A DNA stretch of 64,000 bases from Streptomyces atratus. Lineage in GTDB: Bacteria > Actinomycetota > Actinomycetes > Streptomycetales > Streptomycetaceae. Made by a program: the position numbers and the translations under genes. Under the pieces are notes generated by a model, which had not been told where the DNA came from, ran no database searches, and saw only the letters and a program-made list of their open reading frames with translations. Numbering within the stretch: position 1 is the first letter of the stretch; each line of letters opens with the position of its first letter. Where the stretch lies: the NCBI RefSeq assembly GCF_900119365.1, contig NZ_FPJO01000003.1:62001-126000 (forward strand), in the 5' to 3' direction. Positions 9,101 through 18,061 of this stretch are shown one piece after another.

Positions 9101-10138
9101 TCAGGCGGGATTCGAGCCGAACGGCGGCCGTTCGCCGGTGAGTTCCTCCGGTTTGCGGCGCATGGCGACCAGGAGTGTGACGGCCGTGCCCACCACCGCC
9201 CACGCGGACAGCACCAGCAGGGGGCCGGTGACCGCGTTGCCCTTGAAGTAGGCGATCGAGCGCGCCACCCAGGTACCCGCCCCGGGCGGCAGTGCGGGAC
9301 CGATCGCCCGCCAGAAGTCCGGGATCATCGGCAGCGGGTAGGCGCCGCCGGCGCTCGGGTTGCCCGCGATCACCACGATCAGGACGGCCAGGCCGATGCC
9401 GACGATGCCGGTGAGGGCCTGGAGGGCGAGGGTGATCATGCCGACCGCGAAGACGGTCAGCGCGCCCAGGCCCGACAGGCCCCAGAAACTTCCGGGCAGG
9501 GCGCCGAGGATCGGGCCGATGATGATCGCGCCGCCGATTCCGCCCACGATCGAGTACAGCGCCATGACGCCGGTCCGGATCACCGCGCGCTGACGGTTGG
9601 CGGGCTTGGTGCCCGCGCTGATCGCCAGGATCGAGGCGCAGAGGTAGCCGCCGACGCACCAGCCCACGACCAGGTAGAACGAGGAGATCCCGTTGAAGTC
9701 CTGGTCGGAGGCGGGGGCCAGGTCCACGGTCCGTACGGTGCGCTGCTGGGTCCGGTCGACCTCCGTGATGATCTTCGTCAGGCTGGTGGCCAGCGAGGTG
9801 CCGCTGCCGGAGGCGACCAGCAGGGTGTCGGTCGTGCCCTGAGGGCTGACGATCAGGGCACCGTCGATCTCGCGGTCGAGGATCTGCTCCCGGGCCGTGG
9901 CCGCGTCGGCGACCGTGCGGGGGTCCAGCGGGCCTCCGGGGAGGTCCTTCAGCTCGGTGAGGAGCCGCGCGGAAATCTGCTGGGGCGCGACGAGGCCGAA
10001 GGGTACGTCCGTCGGCTTCGGTCTGTGCAGCGCCCCGACGTAGGACGCGATGAACAGCAGCTGCAGTCCGAGCACACCGATGACGAGCAGTGCGGCCCGT
10101 GGAGTGACGGCGTTCTTCACCTCGTCAGCGAAAGTCAT
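9101..10138 (-). CDS. DUF3533/YhgE-like membrane protein
   Basis: 345 aa starting at MTFADEVK (ATG 10138); an upstream in-frame start at 10216 would add 26 non-conserved-looking residues. There is one N-terminal transmembrane helix (LLVIGVLGLQLLFIASYVGAL), an extracytoplasmic domain of about 150 residues and then five or so hydrophobic helices, ending in a charged tail. This topology is typical of DUF3533 and ABC-2-permease-like proteins of the YhgE/Pip class (family knowledge). No ATPase gene is adjacent. It is divergent from dnaE2, with the LexA-type box in the shared intergenic region. Transport substrate unknown. Confidence 0.75.
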   Translation of the reverse strand: MTFADEVKNAVTPRAALLVIGVLGLQLLFIASYVGALHRPKPTDVPFGLVAPQQISARLLTELKDLPGGPLDPRTVADAATAREQILDREIDGALIVSPQGTTDTLLVASGSGTSLATSLTKIITEVDRTQQRTVRTVDLAPASDQDFNGISSFYLVVGWCVGGYLCASILAISAGTKPANRQRAVIRTGVMALYSIVGGIGGAIIIGPILGALPGSFWGLSGLGALTVFAVGMITLALQALTGIVGIGLAVLIVVIAGNPSAGGAYPLPMIPDFWRAIGPALPPGAGTWVARSIAYFKGNAVTGPLLVLSAWAVVGTAVTLLVAMRRKPEELTGERPPFGSNPA

Positions 10139-10253
10139 GTCCCCACGCTCCGGGGCGTCGGCCGTTCGTGCAGTCGGGGCTGGACCGAATGGCTGACGGG
10201 ACCCCTTGCCGATCACCGGCCCGGGTCCGGGCGGCCGTTCCGCGCTCCGGGTA

Positions 10254-10269
10254 TCGTACGAATGTTCGA
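10254..10269. promoter_or_regulatory. LexA (SOS) box upstream of dnaE2
   Basis: TCGTAC-GAAT-GTTCGA differs at one base from the actinobacterial LexA consensus TCGAAC-N4-GTTCGA. It lies 59 bp before the chosen dnaE2 start and 115 bp before the divergent DUF3533 gene. DnaE2 is LexA-controlled in other actinobacteria, so DNA-damage induction of the dnaE2 operon is expected. Confidence 0.8.
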
Positions 10270-10328
10270 AACTTGGTCTATGGTGGAGAGCGAGGGGGTG
10301 ATGAGTACGGTCGGTTCAGGAGGTGCGG

Positions 10329-13300
10329 GTGCCCGGGTTCACGCATCTGCATACCGTTTCCGGGTTCTCCCTGCGGTACGGGGCATCGCACCCGGAGCGG
10401 CTGGCGGAGCGCGCCGCCCAGCGGGGGATGGACGCTCTGGCCCTGACCGACCGGGACACGCTCGCGGGCGCGGTCCGCTTCGCCAAGGCCTGTGAGGGCG
10501 CCGGAGTGCGGCCGCTCTTCGGGGTGGAGCTCGCGGTGGATTCCGCGGCGGCGGAGCATACGAGAGAGGGCGGGCGTACGCATCGGCTGCGGACCCCGGT
10601 CCGCGGCGGCGCCTTCGTCGACGAATCCGCACCCCGGGCCACCTTCCTCGCCCGGGACGGCGCCCGGGGCTGGGCGGAGCTGTGCCGTCTCGTCACCGCC
10701 GCCCACGGCCCCGCGCCCGACAGTGCGGGGCAGCCTCTGGTCGGCCGGTCCGAACTGCCCGCCGAAGGGCTCACCGTGCTGCTCGGCCCCGCCTCCGACG
10801 TCGGCAGGGCACTGACCGCCGGCCGCCCGGACCGGGCCGCCGCGCTGCTCGCCGGCTGGCGGGAGATCTACGGCGACGACCTGCGCCTCGAAGCCGTCCA
10901 CCACGGCCGCGAGGGCACCGGGCCCGGATCGCTGCGGCTCGCCGCCCGTACCGTCGGCTTCGCCGCCGAGCAGGGAGTGCGGGCCGTGCTGACCAACGCC
11001 GTCCGGTACGCCGACGCCGGGCAGGGCCCGGTCGCCGACGTACTCGACGCAGCCCGCCGGCTGGTGCCCGTCGACCCCCGCCGCGCCCCGCTCGACAGCG
11101 GGGAGCGCTGGCTGAAGGACGCCCGCGCGATGGCGGAGACCGCCGGGCGGATCGCCTCGGCCGCCGGTCTCGGCCGGGATGCCGGGGAGCGGCTGCTCGT
11201 GGAGACCCGGCGCACCGCCGACGCCTGCGTCGTCGGCCCCGAGGGCGACCTCGGCCTCGGCTCCGTCCACTTCCCCGAACCGGAGCTCGTCGGCGCCGGG
11301 CGGCGCACCGCCCAGCGGGTGCTGGCCTCCCGCGCCGCCGCCGGCATGGTGCTGCGCGGCTACGACCGCAGGCGCGACTACTGGGAGCGGATGCACCAGG
11401 AGCTGGACATCATCGCCCACCACGGCTTCGCCTCTTACTTCCTGACGGTTGCTCAAGTAGTCGATGACGTAAGGGCGATGAAGGTACGGGTCGCCGCCCG
11501 GGGCTCCGGCGCGGGCTCCCTGGTCAACCACCTTCTCGGGATCGCGCACGCCGATCCGGTCGAGCACGGGCTGCTGATGGAGCGCTTCCTGTCCAGGCGC
11601 CGCTTCGTGCTGCCCGACATCGACATCGACGTGGAGTCCGCCCGCAGGCTCGACGTCTACCGCGCGATCATCGGACGCTTCGGCACCGAACGGGTCGCGA
11701 CCGTCGCCATGCCCGAGACCTACCGGGTGCGCCACGCCATCCGGGACGTGGGCGCCGCGCTCTCCATGAACCCGGCCGAGACCGACCGGCTCGCCAAGGC
11801 CTTCCCGCACATCCGGGCCCGCGACGCCCGCGCGGCCATGGAGGAGCTGCCCGAACTGCGTGAAGTGGCACGGGAGAAGGGCCGGTACGGACGGCTCTGG
11901 GAGCTGGTGGAGGCGCTGGACGGGCTGCCGCGCGGCATCGCCATGCACCCGTGCGGGGTCCTCCTCTCGGACGCCACGCTGCTGCGCCGCACCCCCACCG
12001 TGCCCACCAGCGGTGACGGCTTCCCGATGGTGCAGTTCGACAAGGAGGACGTGGAGGACCTGGGGCTGCTCAAGCTCGATGTGCTGGGTGTGCGGATGCA
12101 GTCGGCGATGGCGCACGCGGTCGCGGAGATCGGGCGGGCCTCGGGGCAGGACGTGGACCTGGACGCGGTGGAGCCGGACGACCCGGAGACGTACCGGCTG
12201 ATCAGGAGCGCCGAGACGCTGGGCTGCTTCCAGATCGAGTCGCCGGGCCAGCGCGACCTGGTCGGCAGGCTCCAGCCGGCCGGCTTCCACGATCTGGTGG
12301 TCGACATCTCGCTGTTCCGCCCCGGGCCGGTCGCCGCCGACATGGTCCGGCCGTTCATCGAGGCCCGGCACGGCCGGACCCCCGCGCGCTACCCGCACCC
12401 CGATCTGGAAGGACCGCTGCGCGAGACGTACGGAGTGGTCGTCTTCCACGAGCAGATCATCGAGATGGTCGACATCATGACCGGCTGCGGCCGGGACGAG
12501 GCCGACCGGGTGCGGCGCGGGCTCTGTGACCCCGAATCGCAGGGCCGGATCAAGGTGTGGTTCGCGCAGCGGGCGGCGGAGAAGAAGTACGGCGCCGAGG
12601 TGATCGCCCGGACCTGGGAGATCATCGAGGCGTTCGGCAGTTACGGCTTCTGCAAGGCGCACGCGGTGGCCTTCGCCGTGCCGACGTACCAGTCGGCCTG
12701 GCTCAAGGCGCACCACCCGGCGGCCTTCTACGCCGGGCTGCTCACCCATGACCCCGGGATGTACCCGAAGCGGCTGCTGCTCGCGGACGCGCGCCGGCGC
12801 GGGGTGCCGGTGCTGGGACTGGACGTGAACCGGTCGTCGGCCACCCATCGAATCGAACTGGTGTCCGATGATGAGAAAGGGAAGGGCATCTGGGGGGTGC
12901 GGCTCGCGCTCTCGGACGTCCATGGCATCGGCGAGGCCGAGGTCGCCCGGATCGAGGCCGGACAGCCCTACGCCTCGCTGCTGGACTTCTGGCAGCGGGC
13001 CAGGCCGGGCAGACCGGCCGCCGAACGGCTGGCCCGGGTGGGCGCGTTGGACGCGTTCGGCACCAACCGGCGCGATCTGCTGCTGCACCTGTCCGAACTG
13101 CACCGCGCCCAGCGGGGCACGGGCTCCGGCGGCTCCGGCGCACAGCTCCCCCTCGGCGGCGGGCACCGGACCGGCTCCACAGGTCTGCCCGACCTCAACG
13201 ACGCGGAACGGCTCAGTGCCGAGCTGGGCGTCCTGAGCATGGATGTCTCCCGCCATCTGATGGACGATCACCAGGCCTTCCTGGAGGAGCTGGGCGCGGT

Positions 13301-13802
13301 CTCCGCCAAGCGGCTGCGCGAGGCACGGCACGGCGAGACCGTGCTGGTCGCGGGCGCCAAGGCGGCCACCCAGACCCCGCCGGTCCGCTCCGGCCGCCGG
13401 GTCGTCTTCACCACCCTGGACGACGGTACGGGCCTGGTCGACCTGGCCTTCTTCGACGACAGCCACGCCGCCTGCGCGCACACCGTCTTCCACTCCTGGC
13501 TGCTGCTGGTGCGCGGAGTGGTGCAGCGGCGCGGACCGCGGAGCCTGAGCGTGGTCGGCTCGGCCGCCTGGAACCTGGCGGAGCTGGCCGAGCTGCGGCG
13601 TACCGGCGGACTCGACGCGGTCGCGGACCGGCTGGCGGCGCAGCCCCCGGCCGAGGACGCTCCCGGCGACGGTGACAACGGCCGCCGCATCCAGCTGCCG
13701 ACGGGGTACGAGATGAACCCCTGGTCCGACCTCCAGCCGCCCGGCGAGGGCGTCGCCACCGGCAGGAAGCTGTGGCACCAGAGCCCGGGGAGCGCGGGAT
13801 GA
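10329..13802 (+). CDS. dnaE2: Error-prone DNA polymerase III alpha subunit DnaE2
   Basis: 1157 aa. GTG 10329 (MPGFTHLHT) is preferred over GTG 10323, since AGGAGG at 10318-10323 sits 5 bp before the former and overlaps the latter. Domains in order: PHP domain beginning with HLHT (residues 6-9), C-family polymerase palm with catalytic LPDIDIDVE near 430, fingers with FGSYGFCKAHAVAFA, a helix-hairpin-helix segment, and a C-terminal OB fold (VLVAGAKAA...VVFTTLDDGTG). Its length of about 1,150 aa and strong match to short DnaE2 types separate it from replicative DnaE1. It performs translesion synthesis in the damage-induced mutasome. It is coupled by ATGA overlap to the Y-family gene and preceded by a LexA box. 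Confidence 0.95.
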   Translation: MPGFTHLHTVSGFSLRYGASHPERLAERAAQRGMDALALTDRDTLAGAVRFAKACEGAGVRPLFGVELAVDSAAAEHTREGGRTHRLRTPVRGGAFVDESAPRATFLARDGARGWAELCRLVTAAHGPAPDSAGQPLVGRSELPAEGLTVLLGPASDVGRALTAGRPDRAAALLAGWREIYGDDLRLEAVHHGREGTGPGSLRLAARTVGFAAEQGVRAVLTNAVRYADAGQGPVADVLDAARRLVPVDPRRAPLDSGERWLKDARAMAETAGRIASAAGLGRDAGERLLVETRRTADACVVGPEGDLGLGSVHFPEPELVGAGRRTAQRVLASRAAAGMVLRGYDRRRDYWERMHQELDIIAHHGFASYFLTVAQVVDDVRAMKVRVAARGSGAGSLVNHLLGIAHADPVEHGLLMERFLSRRRFVLPDIDIDVESARRLDVYRAIIGRFGTERVATVAMPETYRVRHAIRDVGAALSMNPAETDRLAKAFPHIRARDARAAMEELPELREVAREKGRYGRLWELVEALDGLPRGIAMHPCGVLLSDATLLRRTPTVPTSGDGFPMVQFDKEDVEDLGLLKLDVLGVRMQSAMAHAVAEIGRASGQDVDLDAVEPDDPETYRLIRSAETLGCFQIESPGQRDLVGRLQPAGFHDLVVDISLFRPGPVAADMVRPFIEARHGRTPARYPHPDLEGPLRETYGVVVFHEQIIEMVDIMTGCGRDEADRVRRGLCDPESQGRIKVWFAQRAAEKKYGAEVIARTWEIIEAFGSYGFCKAHAVAFAVPTYQSAWLKAHHPAAFYAGLLTHDPGMYPKRLLLADARRRGVPVLGLDVNRSSATHRIELVSDDEKGKGIWGVRLALSDVHGIGEAEVARIEAGQPYASLLDFWQRARPGRPAAERLARVGALDAFGTNRRDLLLHLSELHRAQRGTGSGGSGAQLPLGGGHRTGSTGLPDLNDAERLSAELGVLSMDVSRHLMDDHQAFLEELGAVSAKRLREARHGETVLVAGAKAATQTPPVRSGRRVVFTTLDDGTGLVDLAFFDDSHAACAHTVFHSWLLLVRGVVQRRGPRSLSVVGSAAWNLAELAELRRTGGLDAVADRLAAQPPAEDAPGDGDNGRRIQLPTGYEMNPWSDLQPPGEGVATGRKLWHQSPGSAG

Positions 13803-14806
13803 GCACCGCACCCGACGCACCGGGAATCCTGTACCTGCGGTTCCGCAAGATCGGCGGCGGCCTCCCGGACGGCGCCGGTTACGAGGGGCTGCTCGCCCTG
13901 CTCGGCGCGTTCACCCCGGTGGTCGAGGCGGTCCCGCCCGACGGGGCGCTCGCCGATGTGCGCGGCGCGCTGCGCTACTTCGGGCGGGACGCGAGGGGGC
14001 TGGCCTCGGTGATCCGGATCCGCGCGCTCGCCCTGCACGGCGTGGACTGCGCGATCGGGGCGGCGGAGAACCCGATGCTGGCCCGGATGGCGGCACGGCA
14101 GGCCGCACCCGGGGCGACCTTCGTGGTGCCCGGCGGCGGGGGAGCGGAGTTCCTCGCGGACCGGCCGGCCGCGGCGCTGGACGGTGTCGGTGCGGCGACG
14201 GCCCGCACCCTGTGCGGATACGGGCTCGACTCCGTCGGCCGGATCGCGGCGGCCCCGCTCGGCACCCTGCAGCGGATCACCGGCGTACGGACCGGACGCG
14301 AACTGTGGGAGCGGGCGCGCGGCATCGACCGTACGGCGGTCGTGCCGGGCTCCGCGGCCCGGTCGATCGCAGCCGAACGCTCCTTCCCGCGCGACGAGCT
14401 GGACCGGGAACGGCAGCGCCGCGCACTCATGTCGCTCGCCGAGGAGCTGGGGGCCAGGATGCGCGGGGACGGCCAGGTCTGCCGCGGCCTAGCGGTCTTT
14501 GTGCGCTACGCCGACCGCACCGGATACTCGACGCTGACCCGCAGCCGTACGCTCCGGGAACCCACCGCCCACTCCGCGGCGCTCACCGCACTCGCGTACC
14601 GGATCCATGATTCGTTCGCCCTGCAACGGGCCCGGGTGCGGGGGATCGGGTTGCGCGCCGAGGGGCTGACGGACGGCGAGCGGGCCACGCACCAGCTCTC
14701 CTTCGACCCGGTGGACGAACGGGCGCGCCGGATCGAGGCGGTGGCGGACCGGCTGCGGGCCAGGTACGGCCCACGGGCCGTGATGCCGGGGCGGCTCGCT
14801 GCCTGA
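13799..14806 (+). CDS. Y-family polymerase-like protein (ImuB-like accessory)
   Basis: 335 aa, ATG in the ATGA overlap with dnaE2. The family fold is visible: a helix-hairpin-helix-like LDGVGAATARTLCGYGLDSVGRI stretch near residues 127-150 and a little-finger-like C-terminus. The N-terminus reads ILYLRFRK where active Y-family enzymes have a DMDAFF-like motif, and the usual SxDE motif is not found (PPDGALADVRG). It therefore appears catalytically inactive, as ImuB is. ImuB bridges DnaE2 to the beta clamp in the ImuA-ImuB-DnaE2 mutasome (known). No imuA-like gene is next to it, and a clamp-binding peptide is not obvious. Order dnaE2-then-imuB is the reverse of the common imuA-imuB-dnaE2 cassette. 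Confidence 0.8.
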   Translation: MSTAPDAPGILYLRFRKIGGGLPDGAGYEGLLALLGAFTPVVEAVPPDGALADVRGALRYFGRDARGLASVIRIRALALHGVDCAIGAAENPMLARMAARQAAPGATFVVPGGGGAEFLADRPAAALDGVGAATARTLCGYGLDSVGRIAAAPLGTLQRITGVRTGRELWERARGIDRTAVVPGSAARSIAAERSFPRDELDRERQRRALMSLAEELGARMRGDGQVCRGLAVFVRYADRTGYSTLTRSRTLREPTAHSAALTALAYRIHDSFALQRARVRGIGLRAEGLTDGERATHQLSFDPVDERARRIEAVADRLRARYGPRAVMPGRLAA

Positions 14807-14846
14807 ACCCTCCCCAGGGTTACTCCGATTGATGGTTCGTCACTTT

Positions 14847-14891
14847 TTACCGACGCGTAACTTCCCACGCCACCTTACTCGCGCGTAATTT
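14847..14891. promoter_or_regulatory. Paired TTAC-N6-GTAA elements upstream of lipase
   Basis: TTACCGACGCGTAACTT (14847) and TTACTCGCGCGTAATTT (14875) are near-identical direct repeats 28 bp apart, and each contains an inverted TTAC...GTAA. They lie about 100-140 bp before the lipase start. They look like paired operators for a dimeric regulator not identifiable here. Confidence 0.45.
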
Positions 14892-14989
14892 GACCCGGGA
14901 ACACAGAAGAACCAGCAGTCAGAACTTGTGGTCCGGGCCGCAGGGTGTACAGACATCGCAACTCCCTTGAGCCGCAAGGAGACCACACG

Positions 14990-15883
14990 ATGCTGCCCTG
15001 GACACGTGCGCCGCGTACCCCACGTGCGCGGAGGACCCTCGCCGCACTGCTCCTCGCCGTCGCCGCAGTCGCCACCCCCACGGCCACTGCCGCTGCAGCC
15101 GCCCCCACCGCCGCCACGACCGCCTCCCGCGGCTGGAACGACTACTCCTGCAAGCCCTCCGCAGCCCATCCCCGCCCCGTCGTCCTGGTCCACGGAACCT
15201 TCGGGAACTCGATCGACAACTGGCTGGTCCTCGCCCCCTACCTCGTCAGCCGGGGCTACTGCGTCTACTCGCTCGACTACGGGCAGCTGCCCGGTGTGCC
15301 GGTCTTCAACGGCCTCGGCCCGGTCGACAGGTCGGCCGGACAGCTCGCCTCGTTCGTCGACAAGGTGCTCGCCGCCACCGGCGCGGACAAGGCCGACCTG
15401 GTGGGCCACTCCCAGGGCGGCATGATGCCGAACTACTACCTGAAGTTCCTCGGCGGGGCCGCCGAGGTGAACGCCATGATCGGGATCGCACCCGACAACC
15501 ACGGCACCACCCTGCTCGGCCTGACGAAGCTGCTGCCGTACTTCCCGGGGGTGGAGGACCTGCTGAACGCCAACACACCCGGTCTCGCCGACCAGGTGGC
15601 GGGCTCCCCGTTCATCACCAAGCTCAACTCGCTCCCCGACACCGTGCCCGGAGTGCACTACACCGTCATCGCGACCAGGTACGACGAGGTCGTGACCCCG
15701 TACCGCACACAGTTCCTGGACGGGCCGGACGTGCGCAACGTCCTGCTCCAGGACCTGTGCCCGGTCGACCTCTCCGAGCACGTGGCGATCGGCACCGTCG
15801 ACCGGATCGCCTTCCACGAGGTGGCGAACGCCCTGGACCCGTCACACGCCACCCCCACCACCTGCGCCTCGGCCGTCGGATAG
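14990..15883 (+). CDS. Secreted triacylglycerol lipase/esterase
   Basis: 297 aa; ATG 14990 has AAGGAG 8 bp upstream. A Sec signal peptide occupies roughly residues 1-39 (Arg-rich start, LAALLLAVAAVATPTATAAAAA). The mature enzyme has VLVHGTFGN (oxyanion loop), nucleophile GHSQGG with Ser141, an Asp in the TRYDEVVTPY region and a C-terminal His (SEHVAIG). Cysteines at the mature start (YSCKPS), in YCVYS, in LCPVD and at the end (TTCAS) suggest disulfides in the secreted form. It resembles extracellular streptomycete lipases of the LipA/EstA type acting on triglycerides or short-chain esters. Monocistronic, followed by a strong hairpin. Confidence 0.9.
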   Translation: MLPWTRAPRTPRARRTLAALLLAVAAVATPTATAAAAAPTAATTASRGWNDYSCKPSAAHPRPVVLVHGTFGNSIDNWLVLAPYLVSRGYCVYSLDYGQLPGVPVFNGLGPVDRSAGQLASFVDKVLAATGADKADLVGHSQGGMMPNYYLKFLGGAAEVNAMIGIAPDNHGTTLLGLTKLLPYFPGVEDLLNANTPGLADQVAGSPFITKLNSLPDTVPGVHYTVIATRYDEVVTPYRTQFLDGPDVRNVLLQDLCPVDLSEHVAIGTVDRIAFHEVANALDPSHATPTTCASAVG

Positions 15884-15904
15884 CACCGACGCGCGGGAAG
15901 CAGC

Positions 15905-15947
15905 GGTACGAGGGGCCAAGAGCCCCGGCCGGGGGATCCCTCGTACC
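15905..15947 (+). terminator. Hairpin after lipase
   Basis: GGTACGAGGG (15905-15914) pairs perfectly with CCCTCGTACC (15938-15947). The loop contains a further GC-rich inner palindrome (CCCCGGCCGGGG). It starts 21 bp after the lipase stop. Confidence 0.65.
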
Positions 15948-16003
15948 GACGATCCCCCGTACCGGGCGGCCCGGATGTCAGCGGCGGCTGGCACGATCTA
16001 CCC

Positions 16004-17551
16004 ATGACGACGATCGACTGGGACTCCGCAGCCGACTCCTTCGACGAGGAACCCGACCACGGGCTGCTCGACCCGGCCGTCCGGCACGCCTGGGCGCAGC
16101 GGTTGGAGAGCTGGCTGCCCGGTGGGCGCTCCGAGGTGCTCGACCTGGGATGCGGCACCGGGAGCCTGGCCCTGCTCGTCGCCGGGCAGGGCCACCGGGT
16201 CACCGCCGTCGACCGCTCCCCGCGCATGGTGGAGCAGGCCCGCGCCAAGCTCACCGGCACGGGCACCGAGGTGCTCGTCGGCGACGCGGCGCGGCCGCCG
16301 GTCGGCAAGCAGCAGTTCGACGTGATCATGGTCAGACATGTGGTGTGGCTGCTGCCCGACCCGGCCGGGGCCCTGCGCCACTGGTTCACCCTGCTGCGGC
16401 CGGGCGGCCGGCTGATCCTGATCGAGGGCGTCTGGGGCGGCGTCGGCCTCTGTGCCGAGCGGCTGACCGGACTGCTCTCGGAGTTCACCGAACGCATCCA
16501 CCACGAGCGGCTCTCCGACGATCCGGCGCTGTGGGGAAAGCGGGTCGACGACGAGCGTTACGCGCTGGTGGCCCGCGCCCAGCCGCCGCACCGGCACACC
16601 GAGGTCGTCGATGTGCATCTGATCCTCCGCCGCGGCCCGGAGGTCCTGCTCGCCCGCCGGGCCGGCACGGGGTACGCGGACGGGCTGTTCAACGGCCCGT
16701 CCGGACATGTCGAGGACGGCGAGGACGTCCGCGAGGCGGTGATCCGGGAGGCCGCCGAGGAGATCGGTGTCGAACTCGGCCCGGACGAGCTGCGGGTCGC
16801 CCTGGTCATGCAGCACCGCGGCCCCGGCGGCAGGCCCAGGACCGGCTGGTTCTTCGAGGCGGAGTACGACCCCGGCCGCGAGCCGTACAACCGTGAGCCG
16901 GACAAGTGCTCCGAGCTGGCATGGTTCCCGCTGGACGCCCTGCCGGACGACATGGTCGCCTACTCCCGGGCGGCGCTCGACGGCTACCGCGCCGGCGAGC
17001 ACTTCCTGATCCACTGGCACGAGGACGGCGACACCGTGGCGTACCAGCCGCACGGCATCCGCCGCGCCGTCCCGCTGCCGGCCGGCGGGGCGGGCACCGG
17101 CGGGGTGCACCACATCGAGCTGTGGGTGCCCGACCTGGCGGTGGCCGAGCGGGGCTGGGGCTGGCTCCTCGGCGAGCTGGGCCATCTCCCGTACCAGCGC
17201 TGGGAACACGGGCGGAGCTGGCGGCGCGGCGACAGCTATGTGGTGGTCGAGCAGTCGCCCGACCTGACTCCGGGGCCGCACGACCGGCGCCGCCCCGGGC
17301 TCAACCACCTCGCGTTCCACGTCAGTGACCGGGCCACCCTCGACGCCCTGGTGGCCAGGGCCCCGGAGCACGGCTGGCGGCCGCTCTTCGAGGACCGCTA
17401 CCCGCACGCGGGCGGTGACGGACACATCGCCGCCTACCTGGAGGACACCGCGGGGTACGAGGTGGAGCTGGTCGTCGGAGCCCGGCAGCCCCGCCCGGCA
17501 CCGGAGGAACCGGCGCCGTACACCGATGTGTGGGCGCGGCGCCGGGACTAG
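16004..17551 (+). CDS. Methyltransferase-Nudix-VOC three-domain fusion
   Basis: 515 aa in one uninterrupted frame. Residues 1-180 form a class I SAM methyltransferase (motif I VLDLGCGTG at 45-53, then VTAVDRSPRMVEQAR). Residues about 195-340 form a Nudix hydrolase with a perfect Nudix box (GHVEDGE...REAAEEIGV, near 234-256). Residues about 365-490 form a vicinal-oxygen-chelate/glyoxalase-type domain starting VHHIELWVPDL. No single substrate is evident. The fusion suggests stepwise handling or detoxification of a nucleotide-like or small modified metabolite (inference). Cytosolic; monocistronic, convergent with the DUF402 gene. Confidence 0.88.
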   Translation: MTTIDWDSAADSFDEEPDHGLLDPAVRHAWAQRLESWLPGGRSEVLDLGCGTGSLALLVAGQGHRVTAVDRSPRMVEQARAKLTGTGTEVLVGDAARPPVGKQQFDVIMVRHVVWLLPDPAGALRHWFTLLRPGGRLILIEGVWGGVGLCAERLTGLLSEFTERIHHERLSDDPALWGKRVDDERYALVARAQPPHRHTEVVDVHLILRRGPEVLLARRAGTGYADGLFNGPSGHVEDGEDVREAVIREAAEEIGVELGPDELRVALVMQHRGPGGRPRTGWFFEAEYDPGREPYNREPDKCSELAWFPLDALPDDMVAYSRAALDGYRAGEHFLIHWHEDGDTVAYQPHGIRRAVPLPAGGAGTGGVHHIELWVPDLAVAERGWGWLLGELGHLPYQRWEHGRSWRRGDSYVVVEQSPDLTPGPHDRRRPGLNHLAFHVSDRATLDALVARAPEHGWRPLFEDRYPHAGGDGHIAAYLEDTAGYEVELVVGARQPRPAPEEPAPYTDVWARRRD

Positions 17552-17566
17552 AGCTCCTCGCCCGGA

Positions 17567-18061
17567 TCAGACCAGCAACGACGCGAGGCCCTCCGTACGG
17601 GCCAGGTGTTCCAGCTCGTCCAGCGCCCGGCGCGCCGCGTCGGCCGCCGCCGGATCGCGTCCGGCGAGACCACTCTCCTCGAACTCGTCCTCGTCCAGCC
17701 GCAGTACGGACGAGCCGTCCGCCGACACCCACAGATCGAGGTCCAGGTCCTCCACCAGGAGCTGTCCGTCCCGAAGCACCGCGGGGCGGGTGATGTCGCA
17801 GTACCAGCCCTTGAGCCCGCCCTCGCCGGTACGGACCTCCTTCACGGCGAACCAGCGGTCGCGCCAGTAGTGCTCGGTGAAGACATCGCCCGGCTCGAAC
17901 CGGACGAAGCCGAAGTCACGGACCCCCGGCGCCGCCCACGGCGCACGCACCGTGACCCGTACCCCGTCGTCGCGGACCACGTCCGCCGGATACCGGATCT
18001 TGGTCCGCCCGGCCTTCACCAGGGCGACCTCCAGCGTGGTCTCAGCCGAGCCTGCGGACAT
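17567..18061 (-). CDS. DUF402 (FomD-like) protein
   Basis: 164 aa starting at MSAGSAET (ATG 18061); a longer frame to 18136 would run through the GNAT 3' end and is not supported. The central WYCDITRPAVL...LLVEDLDLDLWV segment, with an acidic cluster following the aromatic core, matches the DUF402/FomD fold, whose characterised members are metal-dependent nucleotide or cytidylyl-conjugate hydrolases (family knowledge). The start lies 20 bp inside the upstream GNAT gene, so translation is probably coupled. Confidence 0.75.
   Translation of the reverse strand: MSAGSAETTLEVALVKAGRTKIRYPADVVRDDGVRVTVRAPWAAPGVRDFGFVRFEPGDVFTEHYWRDRWFAVKEVRTGEGGLKGWYCDITRPAVLRDGQLLVEDLDLDLWVSADGSSVLRLDEDEFEESGLAGRDPAAADAARRALDELEHLARTEGLASLLV

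Noticed and set aside
10278..13820. 1180-codon open frame on the minus strand opposite dnaE2
   Set aside because: It mirrors the dnaE2 gene, is dominated by Gly/Val/Arg/Gln/His-rich antisense composition, and has no domain; it is a product of third-position GC bias.
13799..14806. Y-family gene considered as active DNA polymerase IV (DinB)
   Set aside because: The N-terminal DMDAFF-like motif and SxDE are absent, and it is coupled to dnaE2; an ImuB-like role fits better.
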